Shown piece by piece: positions 33,701 through 44,487 of a stretch of 64,000 nucleotides of DNA. A program made the translations under genes and the position numbers. A model generated the notes under the pieces. It was not told the origin of the DNA. It made no database searches and worked only from the letters and a program-made list of their open reading frames with translations. The stretch's first letter is position 1. Each line of letters opens with the position of its first letter. The DNA lies in the NCBI GenBank assembly GCA_016081115.2, contig CM071936.1, positions 90,821,943-90,885,942 on the forward strand, given 5' to 3'. This DNA is from Rehmannia glutinosa (Eukaryota; Streptophyta; Magnoliopsida; Lamiales; Orobanchaceae).

Positions 33701-33932
33701 TGAGTCCTTCAACATATGCAACATCTGTGATTTCTAATCCATTTTTCTTTATGGATCCAATGCCTCTTATTTCTCCTGGAGCTTCATTTCCTCCAAATAT
33801 GACTTTTGCTCCTTTGACTTCCTTGAATTTTGACAGATTTTTCTTGTTTCCTGACATATGTATGGAACATCCAATATCCATGTACCAGGTTCCTTGGCAC
33901 TTAGCTGTTCCTTGAACCTGCAAACAAGGAAA
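30770..33932 (-). pseudogene. pol: Sirevirus 2 pol polyprotein, broken
   Basis: It begins after the gag TAA with LQVQGTAKCQGTWYMDIGCS; the protease active site has Ile where Ser is usual. The protease block runs 33923-33507. Integrase follows with YMDLFGPVEPSSISGKKYT (33300), then degraded sequence containing the catalytic region around 33000-33110. Reverse transcriptase is open from 32328 to 31588, with TKWVFRNKMNEEGSVVRNKA, QMDVKSAFLNGLLEEEVYV, LYGLKQTPRAW and YVDD at 31719-31708. RNase H is broken up (31365-30790) and ends in LGLIELS. The catalytic functions are those of the Ty1/copia family. This copy is disrupted as given. Confidence 0.87.
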
Positions 33933-36077
33933 TTAAGTTTTAGGTACCCATACTTGCCTGGGTCCTGAGGGGTTAGTATTGTAAGATGATCAAACCAACC
34001 TATAGCCAAATGATTTGACTCTAAGGGGTTGCCATCTATTAGTCCCATAATCATAATTAATTTTGGCAAATTGCTTGGGGGTTCTAGGTTCATACAGCTG
34101 TCTCTTTTGTCTGTATGCCTGTGTATGTGTTTTAGCAATAGCCTTCTTTGAGTAGTTGTGAAGTCTCTGAGTGTAGTGCCTATGTGCATATGTGTGCTGA
34201 TGAAAGCTCTTATACCTTTGGAATGGCCTTTGCTGAGTTCTAGGCCTTTGCCATTTGGGCTTATATTCCATAGGTCTTGGCTGATAGTTCACATTATTCC
34301 AATCAGCTTGGCTTGGGTGCTTTCTACCATTCCCTTCATATGTATTTCTTTTATAGAACTTCTGGGATTTTTGGTAGCTCTGTTTCTTCTTTACAGAGTA
34401 TTTCCTGTTTGGAGTTTGCTGAGGAACTCGGCTGTATTTCTTCTCAAATTGTCCTCTCAAAGACACTCAACTAGTCATTTTTCCTTTTCCTTTATAACCA
34501 AGGCCAGTTTGCTTGTGATTGTGCTTTGGAATAAATGCGTGTGTACCATTTGGAGTTTTGGATTTTTGAGATACTTCATTGCTTGAAGATCCTTTTTTCC
34601 AAAATCACTTTTGGAGCTTGATATAGCACAGAGGAATTAAATCCTAAGCCTGTCTTGTCTCCACAATCTCTTTGACTCATGATAAGATCATCCAATGATT
34701 TAGATGCCTTAGTGAATGAGGCAATCACATTTTTGAGGTCATTTTCCCTCTTTTCTATAGCAGCTATCTCTGCTATTAGCTTAGCATTTTCAGTCTTTAG
34801 ATTTTTATTCTCATCAGCTATTTGACTTAGAGTACTCAGCTCCTTAGTCAGCTGTGAGTTTTGGCTCTTGAGTAGGCTGTTTTCCTCATTTAGTAGTGTG
34901 TGTGAGGATTTAATGTGTTCAAAATCTTTCATCATTTTGCCTAATGAATCATAAAGATCAGGTGGGTGATGAAGTGTGTGTGTCATGATCACTATCACTA
35001 GAATCTCGAGTGTGATAAATTAGAGTGTACCTCATCTTCTTGGTCATGTTGGTCTTGCTCCTTGGCCATCAAACAGATCAAGGCTTCTTCTTAAGAGTCA
35101 CTTGAGTAGTCGGCCACTCACTCTCTCAATCACCGTGTCTCTTGACTTGGTTTGTCTCAACGATCTCTGACCGAAAAAGATTGCCTTTTTCTTTTCTCTT
35201 GTCTTCTTTCTCTGAAGACTTTTCTTTCTTCTTCATTTCTGTATTTGTTTACTACAGGGTATGGGCAATCAATCGCATAGTGACCTGGTTGCCTGCAGTT
35301 CCAGCATAGATTTTCAGCCTTTTGATCAGCTCTTTCCATTCTTGGATTGTCAACCCTTTGATATTCAACTTTTTGATGCTCTGCTCTTTTGATTGGCCTA
35401 TCTTCCCTTGTCTTGGAGGGAGCTGAGTGTCTTCTGGAGGATTCGCCCTTGCCTCTTTTGTAGTTCTTATTGAAGAACTTGTTAAACCTTTTAACCATCA
35501 GGGCTATTTCCTCTTGGTCAATGACTTCTTTGACCTCAGCTCTCTTGCCATCCTTAACAATTAGAGCAGTTGTTTTGGGTACTGCTGTCTCTTCCTGGTC
35601 TTTTCTTCTCAGCTCAAATTCGTAGGCTTTGAGATCTGAGAATAGCTCATGGTTGGACGTCTTGGATAGGTCCATAGAATGTCTTAGTGCCATGACCTTC
35701 ATTTCCCATTCAGCTGGGAGACTTCTTAGAATCTTCATACACATTTCCTTCTGTGTATACTCTTTTTCTCAGACAAAGAATCGATAATTTATTTTCCTTG
35801 ATTTGCTCACGAGCCTTCACAAATCAATGTTAGCTTGTCCCCATTTCTTTAGCCGTTTTGCATGATTTGACTTTATTGAACATGGCTTTGTCCAAGGTTT
35901 TGTAAAGAATGTCCTTGGCCACATTGTCCAGGTTATATCTTTTTCTGTCATCATTTGTCCATTCAGCTCTTGGTTTTGCAACCATAGCTGGTCTGATAGA
36001 TGAGCCTGCATACGAATTTTCCAATCATCAAATTCTTCAATTGTGAACATAGGGATGCATGTCAAATTTGCTTCCAT
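33933..36077 (-). pseudogene. gag: Sirevirus 2 gag, frameshifted
   Basis: The start is ATG at 36077 (MEANLTCIPMFTIEEFDDWK). An internal segment present in S3 (SSIKDYDEIWIVIEDG) is missing here. Next come MKVMALRHSMDLSKTSNHEL and the zinc knuckle CWNCRQPGHYAIDC (35306-35265). Then follows a strong coiled coil, 34998-34576 (LLNEENSLLKSQNSQLTKEL), and a basic Gln/Tyr/Lys-rich region (34466-33990). Gag ends in VWVPKT and TAA at 33935-33933. A long Gag with zinc knuckle plus coiled coil fits Sireviruses, whose Gag is known to bind host dynein light chain. No such binding motif was verified here. Confidence 0.85.
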
Positions 36078-36188
36078 GATAATAACTTTTGATGGTAAAG
36101 GAGTTTTGAAAACTTAAGTGCTAAAAAACAGACTTTGAAAAATTTGGAGATCTAGTTCAAACCGGAACTCACGGAAGGCTCAATGAAC

Positions 36189-36205
36189 CAACCGCTCCGA
36201 TACCA
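36189..36205 (-). promoter_or_regulatory. Primer-binding site of Sirevirus 2
   Basis: On the minus strand, TGGTATCGGAGCGGTTG follows the 5' LTR after a two-base spacer. The intact S3 copy has TGGTATCAGAGCGG; here CAG reads CGG. It matches initiator tRNA-Met. Confidence 0.88.
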
Positions 36206-36207
36206 CT

Positions 36208-37775
36208 TGTTGGTCCTGTGGGTGTGAGTGTAAGGTTTAGAAGGGGGGGATTGAATAAACCTTACCAACTTTTCTAATTGGTCTTTTTAAGTATTCAGAA
36301 TTAATACTTCACAGCTGTGTCCTTAGTGGACAGCTAAGTTAGTTAATCAGTGAAGTTAGTCACTCAACGACTTTCGAGCTGTTGATAGAATACTCACCGT
36401 TAAGACTAAAGATTTAGCTCAACTCGTGGTTTGTTTTCATTGAAGACTTAACACCCTTAAATTTGGTTTAGTATGATTTAATACTTGGTTTTAGCACTTA
36501 GAGATTATCAAGTGGATAGCAAATATATCAAGAGTTAAACAAATAAGATGCGAGAATTAAAGTGTTGAAATGTAAATGACACGATAAGTTTTTATAGAGG
36601 TTCAAGATGGGGTAATTCTTCTACTCCTCTCTTCTCCAACTCCCGGAGGAATCCACTAAGTATTGATCGATATCAAAGTGGTAATACCCGTATACAAGTC
36701 TTGATCACACACTAACTTGATCCTTTGGGACTCGATCCGAGATGACTTGGTCACGCAGCTGGCTTCTCGTGCGACTCGGCTTCTTCACAGGCAACTGTTT
36801 GCCTTGCTACTACAGCCCACTTGCTCAAGCTTCTTGGATTTGATCACGAAGCCCTCCAAAAACTTGAGACTGGTTCGACCTTGAACCTTTCTACAATCCC
36901 CCGTGGAATGTAGACCCCTTGACTCTTCAAAAACTTCCTCTTCAACTGATTCAAGTTATATTTCCTTCACAAGTGAGTGTTGGATTGATTTCCTTCGTAA
37001 TGTAGACTTGAGGATTGATCTCGAATGATTTGAGAATATCTTAGGTTACAGTTCAAATGTTTGCTTGCATGTTCGTGGTTAAGGTAACCTTCTCTCAGAG
37101 TTATTCCTCAGCCTTTTACAGTGATCTTTCAAAAATCTGCCCGTTGAAGAGATAGGCTTATTTTTGAAAGTCACTTGTGGTCGTTGGCTTGTCTTGTTGC
37201 GATCCTTGGAAATTCCATTTCCTCGTATGAATGATTCTTGACTTTCAGGAGTTTTCGTAGTTCCTCGACATGGTGCGGTGCTTCCCATTGGTTTATTCCT
37301 TTTGCACGCTTCTCGAACCGAGCAATCCAAGAAAGGCGATGGGAGGTATTACTTGTTTAAGTAATTCTCTTGATTTACGTGTGCAACGGATCTCTTTCGG
37401 TTGTCTTGACTTGACTGCATTTTCTTCACATTCCCAAGTGACTTTGAGTCAGCTTTCAATCATTTGATGACTCCTCTGTCATTTCCATCTTGGGACTTGG
37501 CTGTCTTGAGTTGACTTGATTGATACTTTACTCACCGCCTCTCGCCTGCACCTTCATCGAGTTCCGTCTTCTCTTCTTTGCCATACTCACTGCCTTGCAG
37601 CTGAGTCTTCCTTCTAGTCTCCGTTGTCTTCTTGCATGTTTAGGCATAGCTGACTTAACTCAGCTTGACCAGCCCTATCTATTACAATGCAGTTTACAAC
37701 CAAAAATGGGGTGCCAACTTCCTATTCTAAGTTTTACATGGCATTCATCAAAATCTACAAAATGATTTCCCAACA
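36208..37775 (-). repeat. 5' LTR of Sirevirus 2 (LTR C)
   Basis: 1568 bp, the partner of 23734-25300 in the same orientation. The TATA box at 37111-37117 reads TGTAAAA on the minus strand instead of TATAAAA. Confidence 0.93.
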
Positions 37776-37780
37776 ATTCA
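37776..37780. repeat. Target-site duplication, right copy (ATTCA)
   Basis: Partner of 23729-23733. Confidence 0.93.
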
Positions 37781-38005
37781 ACTCCAAACATCATACGCTA
37801 CTTCAAGTATTGGCGGTCCTTTACCTCAATGCTCCTAATTGTTGCCAAAATGCTACAAATATAATTCAATTCCTACAAAACGAGCAAAGCGTAATACCTT
37901 TTCCACAAAACAGAAATAAAGCCCTTTTCACTCAAGTAATGCATGCATATCAACCAATTCTAACTACAATTAAGCCCAAAATACATGAAAAACACATACC
38001 AATCA
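37781..38005 (-). repeat. Gypsy LTR, 5' portion (other side of the nested Sirevirus)
   Basis: Continues the LTR from 23733 and matches 42593-42818. It ends CACATACCAATCA, giving TG at the LTR 5' end on the minus strand. Confidence 0.88.
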
Positions 38006-38022
38006 AACCCCCAAACTTAAAT
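38006..38022 (-). promoter_or_regulatory. Gypsy polypurine tract
   Basis: Minus strand GATTTAAGTTTGGGGGTT abuts the LTR. A PPT on this side and a PBS on the other side of the same LTR show the tandem structure. Confidence 0.7.
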
Positions 38023-39659
38023 CGTTGGATCCAGGTCGATCAACGCTTTACAAACAAGACAAAACACTAATGGGAGTAATGAAAAGCAAATCAAGAACAA
38101 TGCATCACAATTCATGTCGTTTATCCATAGACGTCAAGCAACAAATCAACCAAGCTTCGAATATCTAACACAGAACACAAGTCAATTAAAGCCATGGCAA
38201 ATACTTCAAATCACGCCTCTCATGGATAAAGTGTATACTCTCCTCTCTAGAATAATAAGGGATGTCTATTCGCTCAAATCATATCAATGTTGAAGAATCA
38301 CCATAGTCTTGCAAATCGTCTCACATCTCCGCCACTCGATTGTATGCAATTCATAAATCAGAAAGGACTTTGCTTTTGGTTGTAATGAAGGCTCTTTGGT
38401 TAAGGTAGGAAATATGGAGAAAGTAACTCAAACTCAAGCGTATAGACTGGTAAGCACATCGTTTTCTCAATCAACTATACTCGTTCAAATCAAACATGCT
38501 CCCCCAATCACCTCTTGTTCATATCACATCTCTCTTCTCCCCTTTGTTCATACAATTCATTTTCTTTCGCCTTACATTATAATTCTCAGCCTATATGTTC
38601 ATTTACGGCGAACTCACTTATGCATGCGTTTGTTTTTCTGACTCTTTTGTGAGTAAATATCCTCATTTTTCCTCTTTTTCTTCTTTTATTCCCAACATCC
38701 AACATGCACACTATTATCTAAATTCTCGATATCTTCCTATTCAACCTTATTCAATACCCTTACTCAATGCTATACGCTCAAGTTTAGGGTAACAGATATA
38801 TCAAGTTAAGGCTTGAAATGTGGCTATCAAAAATCAAGCAATAGGCTCAAATTGGCTAACTAGGGAAATTAAATGTCATTAGGTAGGCAAAAGGCTTGAA
38901 AGGCTTAACAAAAATGGCCTAAAATCATTTTCATAAATTGCATACAACATGTGACTTTGACAGAGATACCAGAGCAAGTTCTATAATTCATATCAACATG
39001 AGTGACACACTAAATCAACAACAAGACTGCATATAATGAAAGCAGTAAAGGCTCAAAAAGCTCACAGGCTTGCAATTGTGTAATTCAAAGCATATCAACC
39101 ATGATTTCAATATTCACATGCTCCATATCATCTATTCTCAACCCGATCAACTCACGCTCAACACCCAATTCCAAACAACAGAAACTGTTCAACAAATGCT
39201 CCCAAGATCACAACAAGCACACAATAGCGGTCAACTCACTTCCTAAAAACCTAAGAAAGTAGTAAACGTGCTAAAGCAATAAACGTTCTAAAATAAAAAA
39301 TAAACATCTAATGCAATACAACCTATATGCTCTGAATGCAACTATATGAATGCAATTTTTTTTCGCCACACAATTCAATCAAAATAACTACCTCTCCCCC
39401 CAAACTTGAATGGAATTATAGTGCATCGAAGAGAAGATAGAATTTCAAAGAAAAGTGTGGAATGGGAATGCATACCTGAATTCGCGACCTCTTTCCATTT
39501 TTTTAATATAAAAATAAAACAGGGGAATCCTAACTTAGAAAAGGAAAAAACTAAAATTAATACAACAAACCATTGGGTTACCTCCCAACAAGCGCTAAAT
39601 TTAACGTCTATAGCTTGACACACGTAAACTCGATCACGGCTCCCGCAAGGTGAGGCGAG
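38023..39659 (-). other. Gypsy copy 2: non-coding region between protease and 3' LTR
   Basis: About 1.6 kb without any polymerase motif on either strand, at the place where autonomous relatives carry RT, RNase H and integrase. The part from 38936 matches gypsy copy 1. It contains the block GGTTACCTCCCAACAAGCGC (39575-39594). A short CTCTCCCCCCAAACTTGAAT PPT-like stretch is also present near 39392. Confidence 0.7.
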
Positions 39660-40477
39660 TCACCTCTTCATGTCTTTCTCCTTGCCATTCCAACTCGCAT
39701 AAATTTGAGCCTCAAGCATCGAAGTCACACATTGGTCAAATGTCATATTCTCCTCGTTTGCATCGTGCGAGCAGCAGTACACGCGTGCTTCTGAGCTGCT
39801 GTCCCTCTTCGTGTGCTTCACTTTCTCACATTTCAGTACTTCCTGCACATGATCTAAAGCACACACACAATCACTCAGATTAAAAATATTAGCACATAAT
39901 TCAACGACTGATAACGATTTACAGCTTTCTATTTTATCATGAGTTTTTCCAGCATTATAGATGGAGAACAACACTTGCTCATCATTAACTCGAAATGTGA
40001 GCTCTCTTTTTTGCACATCTATCAAGGCTCGTGCGGTGGCTAGGAATGGACGCCCAAGTATCAGAGGGACGTCTCGATCTTCCTCCATGTCAAGCACCAA
40101 GAAGTCCACGGGAATATAAATTTGTCTACCTTCACGAGCACATCCTCCACGATTCCCTTAGGATATGTGAGTGATCTATCCGCAAACTGTAAGGTGACCA
40201 TGGACGGCTTCACCTCTCCTAATCCATGTTTCCTGAAAATGGACAAGGGCATTAAGTTAATACTTGCTCCTAGATCACAAAGTGCTTTATTAAAGAAAAC
40301 ACCACCAATAGCACAAGAGATAGTGAAACTCCCCGGATCTTTGAGCTTCTGTGGTAATTTCCTCTGAATGATCGCGCTGCACTCTTCAGTCAAGTTGACG
40401 GTCTCGAATTCTTCCAAATTTTTCTTCTTTGACATCACTTCCTTCAAAAACTTCGCATAATTGGGCCTCTGCTCCAA
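39660..40477 (-). pseudogene. pro: Gypsy copy 2 aspartic protease region
   Basis: Homologous to 19497-20559, with the active-site segment CDLGASINLMPLSIFRKHGL (Asp-Leu-Gly-Ala-Ser kept). It is split into two frames (40477-40061 and 40109-39660) by a one-base loss near 40110, where copy 1 has one more G. The catalytic part is otherwise intact. No reverse transcriptase follows. Confidence 0.85.
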
Positions 40478-41436
40478 TGGGTCTGCAAAAGGTATGTTAA
40501 TATACAGTTTCTTAACGATGTCTAAGAATTTAGCAAATTGGGCGTCTAACTTTTTCTTTTGAAAACATTGAGGGCAAGGGAGGGGTATCGAAAACTTTGA
40601 AAGATCAGAGTTAGAGAAAGATTTAAGGTTCCTTATCTACATCTCCAGGGTTTAGAATTCTTGGCTCTGTACTACGCACAACCTGCCCGTGCGTAGGCGC
40701 ATGAGTCGTGTGTCTCATGTTCTGTTCCTGGAATCCTTCAGTACCACGCATGACTAGGTCGTGCTCAGATGCACGGGTCGTGCGTCCTTCAGTTTTTTCC
40801 ATATTTGCTATGGCATGGCGCACGACCTATCGTGCGTCCTTCAGTTTTTTCGTCACTTCCCAAATTTTTTGCCCTCTCGTACTCCGTACCACTCCTCAGA
40901 TGAATGGCATTACACTGTTCTCTCGGATTGACTTCCGTGTTACTCGGAAACTGGCCCTTCTGATGTTGTCCACCAATGATCGTTGCTAACTGGGCAATCT
41001 GAGTTTCTAGATTTTTCATTCAGGAACCCATAGTGTTGGCCAACTCCGTGACATATACCTCGATCTTGTCTATCTTAGCCTCATCTTTATTTAATCGGTT
41101 CCTCGTTTCATTCATGAACAAGGTGAGAGTGTCCTCCAAAGATGGCTTGGCCTCCGCATTAATGACACCATTTGTCACATTAAACCCCGATGGTGGTTGC
41201 ATCACATTCTTCGTATTTGAGTAGGAGAAATTTTCATGATTCCTCAAACCCGAGTGGTAATGAGTAGGAGTCTGATTGTTCCAGTAATTGTTGAAATTCC
41301 GGTTGTTGACATCATTTGCTTCCTCCATGGGATCTAGAGGAACTCCCCCATTACTTGCACCCGTGTTTCCTTCAGTCCCCTTCATGAATACACTCAACTG
41401 ATTTGTCAATGCAGTCATCTGAGCCGTCAATGCCTT
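40478..41436 (-). pseudogene. gag: Gypsy copy 2 gag, 5' deleted
   Basis: Only the second half of Gag remains (41430-41020 and 41019-40789 in one frame, containing PPSGFNVTN and NRLNKDEAKIDKIEVYVTEL). The capsid half, leader, PBS and LTR edge present in copy 1 (21395-22573) are deleted: the sequence jumps straight into the LTR at 41437. GC-rich near-palindromes lie at 40678-40835. Confidence 0.82.
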
Positions 41437-42818
41437 GTATTGGGATTATAATAGTCTTATTTTTATCCAGACGATCGAAATTGAGTGATTTGGTTTGTAA
41501 AACTAAGACAAGAATTTATCCTAAAAAGACAAAGTAAAAGTTGATTGAAAGATCAAGGAGATGAATGGATTCCTGGGTTATGGTTTCAGTTAATATCCCC
41601 TTTTATTATCAGATTAATCACAACCAAAGCTATTATTGTTTTTCCTGATAAGACAACCACAAAAGTATTTTATCCTCTCTCTCGAGATGTATGTAAAAAC
41701 GTTGATTGGAATATCTATGCTAGCATCTCTACTCAACATGAGACATCCAACTCACAAAAGCACAAAAGATTAAATATCCTCACAAATATTCACAGACTTC
41801 TCAATCTTGTAAATATTCATGTCAAGTACTCACAGATCTAGTATTGAAACTCATCTCTCGAATTATGAATCAATACATCAAAGAAAGTTAAACCAAATGC
41901 GTTTTGATAAAACAAGAATTAAAACTAAGTACTCGAATAGGGTTGGAAAACAATAACTTCAATTGCAATTAATCATCCAAGAAAAGTATTCATTAACCTA
42001 ATCCCAAACCCGGGAATCACAAGAGGTTTAGCCAGACATAGAAAATAAATAATCCATAGAAAAATTATTCAAGTTCATATCTAACTAATCAAAAGTAAAT
42101 GATATGATGGAATGAGTAAACTTAGGGATGTTTATGATCTCTCGATCTATCTTCAATCCTCAAGTGTGTGGTTGCGACTTCGATCAATCTCTCCAATCCT
42201 TCGGTAGAAGGTTGCTCTTTTCTCTGTGTTCTAGGGCAAAAGTCCGTGTGTCCTCTTTGTGGCCGCCTCGTCTCTATTTGTACTCCGTTTTGGTCTAAAC
42301 CTAGTTTAGAATCTGTCAAACTCTGTTTTCCCACACAGACGCATGGGTCGTGCGCCTAACACACGCCAGCCCATGCGGGGTACCGTAGGGAATTTTTCTT
42401 TCACTGAAGGGCGCACGGGCCGTGCGCTCCACGCACGACCAGTCCATGCGTGGTGTCATGGCTTGAGTCTCAGTTCTGGATGGCGCACGGGTCGTGCAAT
42501 GGACGTACGCCCGCCCGTGCGCACCTGCTGGAGCTGATAAGTGTTCGTTTTTTTCTGTTTCTTGCCCGGTTCGTCTGACTTCTTCTCGATTCAACTCCAA
42601 ACATCATGCGTTACTTCAAGTATTGGCGGTCCTTCACCGCAATGCTCCTAATTGTTGCCAAAATGCTACAAATATCATTCAATTCCTACAAAACGAGCAA
42701 AGAGAAATACCTTTTCCACAAAACAGAAATAAAGCCCTTTTCACTCAAGTAATGCATGCATATCAACCAATTCTAACTACAATTAAGCCCAAAAAACATG
42801 CAAAACACATACCAATCA
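41437..42818 (-). repeat. Gypsy LTR, copy 2, truncated at its 3' end
   Basis: Matches the LTR from about 22571 onward to the terminal CCAATCA at 42818. It is uninterrupted at the site where Sirevirus 2 inserted in the other copy. It carries the near-palindrome cluster at about 42339-42522. Confidence 0.88.
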
Positions 42819-44487
42819 ATAGTCAATCCTCTATTGGCGCTTGGAAATGTTATCTCGGAGGAAGATAAGGTAACCAAAGTTTTAAATGCTCTTCCTGGCT
42901 CATGGTTCGAAAAGGCGACGGCTATAATGGAAGCACAAAACCTTGAGACTCTCAGGTTTGATGAACCCATTGGAAATCCTCTCATCTAAAAAGTCTATCT
43001 GAAGGAAAGAAAGAACTCCAAACCATCCACCTCACATTCGGGTCTGCAATCTACACCTAAAGGTTATACTTCTAATAATTCATATTAGCCTTTGTTTAAA
43101 AAATTTCCAAGTTTGTTAATAAAAATAAGACAAAGAAGTCTAGAGACAACTCATGTTTTAAATGCGGGAAAACCCTGGTACTTTTTAGCCGATTACCCAA
43201 AATTAGCGGAGGGGGAGCAAAAGAAGAAAAAACCTTTTCCGAAAAAGTAGACTCTAAATGCGGAAGCCAAAACACGGGATGAACTTCTTGCCACATCCTA
43301 CGAGAAAGAAGAAACTGAACATGGCCTTATGGCCATAGACGATGAAAACAACAAGGTACGCTCTTACTCTTCATCTTGTTCTTTAATTGATGAACTCCAA
43401 TGTGATTATGATGATTTACAAAATGAATTTAGAGACATGATTTGTAATACAAGACTTTGAAAAAGGAGTATAAAGAGATTAAATTAGAAAAAAAAATATT
43501 ATTTACTTATTATGAATCACTTGATCATGCTCATTCAATTACTCTTGCTAAGGTTCATAGTCTCGATTCCAAAAAATAATTGCTCACCAAAGAAATTAAA
43601 AATTTGAAAAAGGATGTGCAAAGTTTTAATTTGAGTACGGATATGATTACAAAAATCCTTGGTGCACAAAGAAGTGAACAATCTAAACTAGGACTTAGTA
43701 ACAAACCTTTTCAAATTGTTTTTAAGAAAAACGACTAAGCTCTGACTTTCATACGTGCTAGCAGTCCTAATATTATTACTTGCTTTTATTGTGGCAAAAA
43801 TGGACATTTTTCTAGTCCATGTAAACTTAGAAATAACAATAGTCATTTTTGGAGACCCAAAGGTCTCAAGGCTAACCCCAATGGACCCCAAAATTTTGGG
43901 GTACCTAAAAATGATTTATTTGTAGGTGCTAGGGCCTATAACAATTTTGGAAGATTCAAAATGGCTCGTGGACAGCGGGTGTTCATGCCATATGACTGGG
44001 AAGAGATAACTCTTTACCAACATCAAGCTCCAAGAAGAAGGAATGGTCATATTCAGAAATGGCAAAGAAAAAATTCTTGGCAATGGAGACATTGGTAATT
44101 CTTCTTTCTCTCTTAGTAATGTTTTATTAGTAGAAGGGCTTAAGTTCAATTTGATAAGTGTAAGCCAACATTGTGATTCTAATTATGATGTTGTTTTCAA
44201 TAAACAAAAATAACTTATTCTTAAAAATGGTAAAATTATTTGTGAAGCAAATAGAAAAGGCAATCTTTATAAAATTTGCACAAGTGATTTGGTTAGTCAA
44301 AATGTTTCTTGTCTTGTCGTCAATAATGATTTAACTAGTTTATGGAGTAGGCTACTTTTACATGTTGGATACAAAAATTTACAAAAGATTTACAAAAACC
44401 AACATGTCAAAGGACTACCCAAATTATATTTTGAAAACCTTGGCTTATGTGACACTTGTCAAAAGAACAAACTAGTTAAAAGTAGTT
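42819..44487 (+). pseudogene. gag-pol: Fragment of another Sirevirus-like copia gag-pol
   Basis: It begins in Gag (VTKVLNALPGSWFEKATAIM), continues with a Lys/Glu-rich part and broken frames, a second region with the zinc knuckle CFYCGKNGHFSSPC (43780-43821), the ending GVPKN, the protease WLVDSGCSCHMTGKR (43963-44007) with intact Asp-Ser-Gly, and a GAG-pre-integrase segment to CDTCQKNKLVKSS. It stops at 44487, in the integrase N-terminus. The sequence differs from Sireviruses 1-3 and is closer to Maximus-like members; the lineage is not certain. No LTR of its own was found next to it. Confidence 0.78.

Larger units (their letters stand above)
23734..37775 (-). mobile_element. Full-length Sirevirus (Ty1/copia with env-like ORF), Sirevirus 2
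   Basis: 14,042 bp, inserted in a gypsy LTR with a 5-bp target duplication. On the minus strand the order is 5' LTR (37775-36208), PBS, gag, in-frame TAA, pol (protease, integrase, RT, RNase H), a promoter-like spacer, env-like ORF3, 3' UTR, PPT and 3' LTR (25300-23734). This long plan with an extra ORF and the AAAAAGGGGGAAATTG tract is the Sirevirus plan. The coding regions are full of small frame changes, many at CAG/CTG sites, so the true coding capacity is uncertain. Confidence 0.93.
18762..42818 (-). mobile_element. Tandem array of a non-autonomous Athila/Tat-type gypsy family, with nested Sirevirus
   Basis: Read on the minus strand the order is: partial LTR (42818-41437), gag and protease (41436-39650), non-coding with PPT (39650-38006), full LTR (38005-37781 then 23733-22471, split by a Sirevirus), PBS (22464-22447), gag and protease (22310-19497), non-coding (19496-18762). 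One LTR therefore has a PPT on one side and a PBS on the other, the signature of an LTR-internal-LTR-internal tandem. Neither internal region has polymerase genes. Confidence 0.75.

Noticed and set aside
33240..33940. Plus-strand ORFs opposite Sirevirus 2 protease and integrase
   Set aside because: Antisense shadows; the minus strand carries clear protease and integrase motifs.
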